Assembly (NCBI GenBank): GCA_031286585.1
Contig: JAITUC010000024.1
Span: forward strand, 186,001-250,000
Source: Delftia acidovorans
GTDB taxonomy: Bacteria; Pseudomonadota; Gammaproteobacteria; Burkholderiales; Burkholderiaceae_C
Reading direction: 5' to 3'
DNA: 64,000 nucleotides
Numbering within the stretch: position 1 is the first letter of the stretch; every line of letters starts with the position of its first letter. The notes under the pieces were generated by a model that was not told the DNA's origin, did no database searches, and worked only from the letters and a program-made list of their open reading frames with translations. Position numbers and translations under genes: made by a program. Positions 61,498-64,000 of the stretch are shown here, in pieces.

Positions 61498-62370
61498 TCA
61501 AGTGATCTTGTAGTCCTTGAGGGCCGGATCGCCCTCGGGAAAGCGCAGGTCCAGGTTGCGCAGCACCTCGCGCAGCAAGGTGGCGATCATGAGGTTGCGG
61601 TGCGTCTTGGAATCCGCAGGCACGATGGTCCAGGGCGCCCAGGGCGTGTGCGTGGCGCCCAGCAGCTGGCCGTAGGCCTGCTGGTAGTCCTTCCATTGCG
61701 TGCGCACCTTCATGTCGTTCTCGTCGAACTTCCAGTGCTTGGCCGGGTCGTCCAGGCGCTCCTGCAGTCGCGCGCGCTGCTCGTCGGAGCTGATGTGCAG
61801 CAGGAACTTGACGACCACGGTGCCCGTCTCGCTGAGCATGCGCTCGAAGTCGTTGATGTGGGCGAAGCGCTGGCGCTGCTGCTCGGGCGTGATCCAGCCG
61901 TTGACCACGGGCACCAGCACATCCTCATAGTGGCTGCGGTTGAAGACCGTGATCTCGCCGGCGCCCGGCACGCGCTGGTGGATGCGCCACAGGTAGTCGT
62001 GCGCGCGCTCGGCATCGGTGGGGGCCTTCCAGCCCACGGCGTTCACGCCCAGGGCGCTCATGCGCCCGAAGACGCCGCGGATGGTGCCGTCCTTGCCTGC
62101 CGTGTCCGTGCCCTGCAGCACGACCAGCAGCTTGTAGCGTCGGTCGGCGTACAGCAGGTTCTGCAGGGCGTCGAGCTCCTCGGCGAGTGCCTCGACGGCG
62201 GCCTTGTCCTCGGTCTTGCCGTTGCCGTTGGAAAAGGGCTTGGCGCCCGGGTCGAAGTCGGCCAGGGCAATGGGCTTGTCCTTGTCGGACTTGGCGGAGC
62301 GCGGCTGCCACTGCTCCCAGAGTTTTTGCACGGCCGCGTCGCGGCTGGAGAAAGGGTTGAAGGCGTCCAT
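61498..62370 (-). CDS. ppk2: Polyphosphate kinase 2 family protein
   Basis: PPK2 enzymes phosphorylate AMP, ADP or GDP with polyphosphate. The 290-residue protein has the Walker A motif GTDTAGKDG (residues 87-95), the lid segment HDYLWRIHQRVPGAGEI (near 124-140), FNRSHYEDVLV with the second conserved acid (near 142-152) and WKFDENDMK. It resembles one-domain class I/III enzymes such as that of Meiothermus. It is convergent with the hydratase-like gene. Direction of the phosphate transfer in vivo is not known. Confidence 0.93.
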   Translation of the reverse strand: MDAFNPFSSRDAAVQKLWEQWQPRSAKSDKDKPIALADFDPGAKPFSNGNGKTEDKAAVEALAEELDALQNLLYADRRYKLLVVLQGTDTAGKDGTIRGVFGRMSALGVNAVGWKAPTDAERAHDYLWRIHQRVPGAGEITVFNRSHYEDVLVPVVNGWITPEQQRQRFAHINDFERMLSETGTVVVKFLLHISSDEQRARLQERLDDPAKHWKFDENDMKVRTQWKDYQQAYGQLLGATHTPWAPWTIVPADSKTHRNLMIATLLREVLRNLDLRFPEGDPALKDYKIT

Positions 62371-62398
62371 GGATTGAGCGGTGGGTGAGCGGAGAAGG

Positions 62399-62800
62399 TC
62401 AGGGCTGGGCGCGAATGGACTGCACCTGCAGTTGCGGCGGCGCCATCGAAGGCGCGGCGCCGGCGGCGGGCCTGGGGCCGGGCTGGCCCCGGACCTCCAC
62501 GTTCTGCCGCTGCCATTGCGTGACCTGCTCGGCGCTCAGGCCCTGGAGCTGCCAGGTCTCGCCGGAGGCGGTCTGCAGCACGGGCTGCTCATGGGGCGCA
62601 TTGCCACGCAGCACCAGACGGCCTTGCAGGGTCAGGGGCTGGCCCGGTTCGGCCGCTGCGCCCGAGGCCGGTGCAGCCGCGCTGGCGGCGGGCGAAGCCG
62701 GGGCCGAGCAGGCGCTCAGCAGGGCCAGGCCGCTGGCCAGCAGCAGCGGCAGACTGCGGCGCAGGCCGCGGGCGGAAGCAGTCGGGTGTGCGTGGTTCAT
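62399..62800 (-). CDS. Small putative lipoprotein
   Basis: The 133-residue protein has a signal peptide with the lipobox LLSAC, lipidated Cys near residue 31, a Pro/Ala/Ser-rich linker, and about 70 residues of beta-rich sequence (LTLQGRLVLRGNAPHEQPVL, then WQLQGLSAEQVTQWQRQNVE). That part resembles a small OB-like fold seen in periplasmic lipoproteins of unknown function. It lies 28 nt upstream of ppk2 on the same strand and 5 nt after the peptidase gene. Confidence 0.75.
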   Translation of the reverse strand: MNHAHPTASARGLRRSLPLLLASGLALLSACSAPASPAASAAAPASGAAAEPGQPLTLQGRLVLRGNAPHEQPVLQTASGETWQLQGLSAEQVTQWQRQNVEVRGQPGPRPAAGAAPSMAPPQLQVQSIRAQP

Positions 62801-62805
62801 GGCGT

Positions 62806-64000
62806 TCAGCGTACGACGGCTGTCAGCGTGCTGCCTGCCGGAACACGCAGCTGTTCCTGGTAGGTGCCTTGCGCATCAGGCTGACGCAGGAAGGGGAAAT
62901 GGCCGCGCGCATTGAGATTCACCGGCACCGTGGTGGGCAGGACCCGGGAGGACGCCAGGCTGCTGCCGTTGATCGCCGCCAGGGTGAAGCCCTGCTCCGT
63001 GCGCGCAGGCCAGCCAAAGCCGCTGGGGCTGTCTGCGGGCAGCAGGGCGATGTTCGCCCCCCAGCGCTGGACGGCAACGGGCAGCGTGGGACCGCCGGCC
63101 TGCTGGATGGCATTGCCCAGGACCTGCAGTGAATCGGTGGACGTGGTGTTGCTCAGCAGCTGCTTGTAGAAGCCCACGCCGTACTGGCGCACCAGATAGG
63201 CGCCCAGGCTGCCGTTGACGTCGTAGCCGAAGCAGGGCGCGGCGGTGTCGGCGCTCCAAGCTGCGGGATCGCAGTTGAAGCCCGAGCGGGACAGCCAGGA
63301 CGGGACGCGTCCGCTGGCGATGGAGTTGAAGCCGGGCGTGACGCGCTGGGCCACGATGTCTTCGCCCATCATGGCGCTCATTTCCTCCAGGAAGGTGTCG
63401 AACGCGTAGTCGGTTTCCGGTTTGGACAGCTGAACGCTGCGGCGATAGAAGTTCGTCATGTGGACGAACTCATGGGACAGCGTGCTGATCTGGTTGGTCA
63501 TGCCGGCGGCAGGGTCCAGGTACAGCGTTTCCGTATCCATGTAGAACGACAGCGATTGGTTGCTGTACTTGAGGTCGGGGTTCGCCGGGTCCTGCTTGAA
63601 GTTGTTCAGAGACCAGAAATAGCCCAGCAGCCCGTACGGAGTGCGGTCCGGCACGAAATTCACGAACACGATGTCCAGGGGCTGGTCGGGGTCGATGAGG
63701 TTGCTGTAGGAGTGTGCTCCCCAGGGCTCGCCAGACAGCCCCGTGATCAGGGGGTAGACCGCATCGGAGCCGCTGGTGAATCGCTGGACCAGCGTGTCGA
63801 GCATGGCATCGCTGACCTTGGCAGCGTCGTACTCGCTGTCTTCCAGCCAGACGTTGATGGTGCGGGTGCCGGTGGGCGTGGGCACGCTGGCCTGGCGCCT
63901 GAGCGTGGCCTGGCGGGTCTCGATTTTCGAGCTGCCGGTTTCCACGAACCAGCTGCGCTGGCTGCCCACGGGCAGGATGGCCGCTGCCTGCGGCTGGATG
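62806..64000 (-). CDS. M30-type (hyicolysin-like) metallopeptidase, 5' end cut
   Basis: The frame is open to the right window edge, so the N-terminus is missing; 398 codons are visible. The zinc motif HEFVH is in TLSHEFVHMTNFYRRS, and a downstream EEMSAMMGEDI supplies a candidate third ligand. GYFWSLNNF and AGMTNQISTL are also typical of M30 peptidases. The missing start probably includes a secretion signal. It precedes the small lipoprotein gene by 5 nt on the same strand. Confidence 0.82.
   Translation of the reverse strand, partial: IQPQAAAILPVGSQRSWFVETGSSKIETRQATLRRQASVPTPTGTRTINVWLEDSEYDAAKVSDAMLDTLVQRFTSGSDAVYPLITGLSGEPWGAHSYSNLIDPDQPLDIVFVNFVPDRTPYGLLGYFWSLNNFKQDPANPDLKYSNQSLSFYMDTETLYLDPAAGMTNQISTLSHEFVHMTNFYRRSVQLSKPETDYAFDTFLEEMSAMMGEDIVAQRVTPGFNSIASGRVPSWLSRSGFNCDPAAWSADTAAPCFGYDVNGSLGAYLVRQYGVGFYKQLLSNTTSTDSLQVLGNAIQQAGGPTLPVAVQRWGANIALLPADSPSGFGWPARTEQGFTLAAINGSSLASSRVLPTTVPVNLNARGHFPFLRQPDAQGTYQEQLRVPAGSTLTAVVR

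Overview
The window is high-GC DNA from a betaproteobacterium of the Comamonadaceae, most likely Delftia or a close relative. The pointers are eight Bug/TctC-type periplasmic receptors, a free-standing homocysteine-binding half of MetH, acyl-CoA catabolic operons and the codon usage. The genus is inference. No rRNA, tRNA, CRISPR array, intact insertion sequence or plasmid origin was seen. Both edges cut genes: a large alpha-solenoid-like protein on the left and an M30-type metallopeptidase on the right.

Layout. 1-8.6 kb: the truncated gene, then an RND efflux operon (adaptor, MexF-like pump, outer-membrane channel) behind a promoter with the architecture of a SoxR site, closed by a good terminator. 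8.6-11.7 kb: a D-arginine dehydrogenase homologue (DauA), a YkvI-type transporter and an XRE-cupin regulator. 11.7-17.2 kb: MetH homocysteine domain, an Ala-rich protein with a C-terminal Cys motif, a porin and a chemoreceptor. 17.8-23.5 kb: class III CoA-transferase with a divergent LysR gene, then DUF35-thiolase-acyl-CoA dehydrogenase-thioesterase. 23.8-29.1 kb: formamidase (fmdA), fmdB, a Bug receptor, a branched-chain-type binding protein and a Zn alcohol dehydrogenase. 29.2-39.3 kb: Bug/GatC-like subunit/amidase, LysR/Bug/acyl-CoA ligase, and CoA-transferase/quinone oxidoreductase/Bug. 39.3-51.6 kb: two divergent acyl-CoA operons, one with MFE-2-type beta-oxidation parts and one with HTD2 dehydratase, acyl-CoA dehydrogenase, CoA-transferase, MmgE/PrpD, Bug and CitE-like lyase. 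51.8-58.9 kb: another Bug gene, an AT-richer patch carrying a type VI secretion amidase effector and its immunity protein (tae4-tai4), then a Bug-ligase-Bug-thioesterase operon. 59.2-64 kb: glutamate dehydrogenase, a hydratase-like FAH protein, PPK2, a small lipoprotein and the peptidase.

The main theme is scavenging of organic acids. Bug receptors without their TctAB membrane partners sit beside enzymes that put CoA on an acid, oxidise or hydrate it, and cleave it. LysR genes and several palindromic sites suggest separate inducers for each cluster, while a GCTTAGGC-containing motif recurs upstream of several receptor genes. A roughly 110-bp intergenic repeat occurs three times, each time directly at the 3' end of a minus-strand gene. 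The most unusual items are the SoxR-type promoter on the efflux operon, the orphan tae4-tai4 module with a third linked gene, the overlapping Bug/GatC-like/amidase operon, and the paired operons whose substrate cannot be named from sequence.
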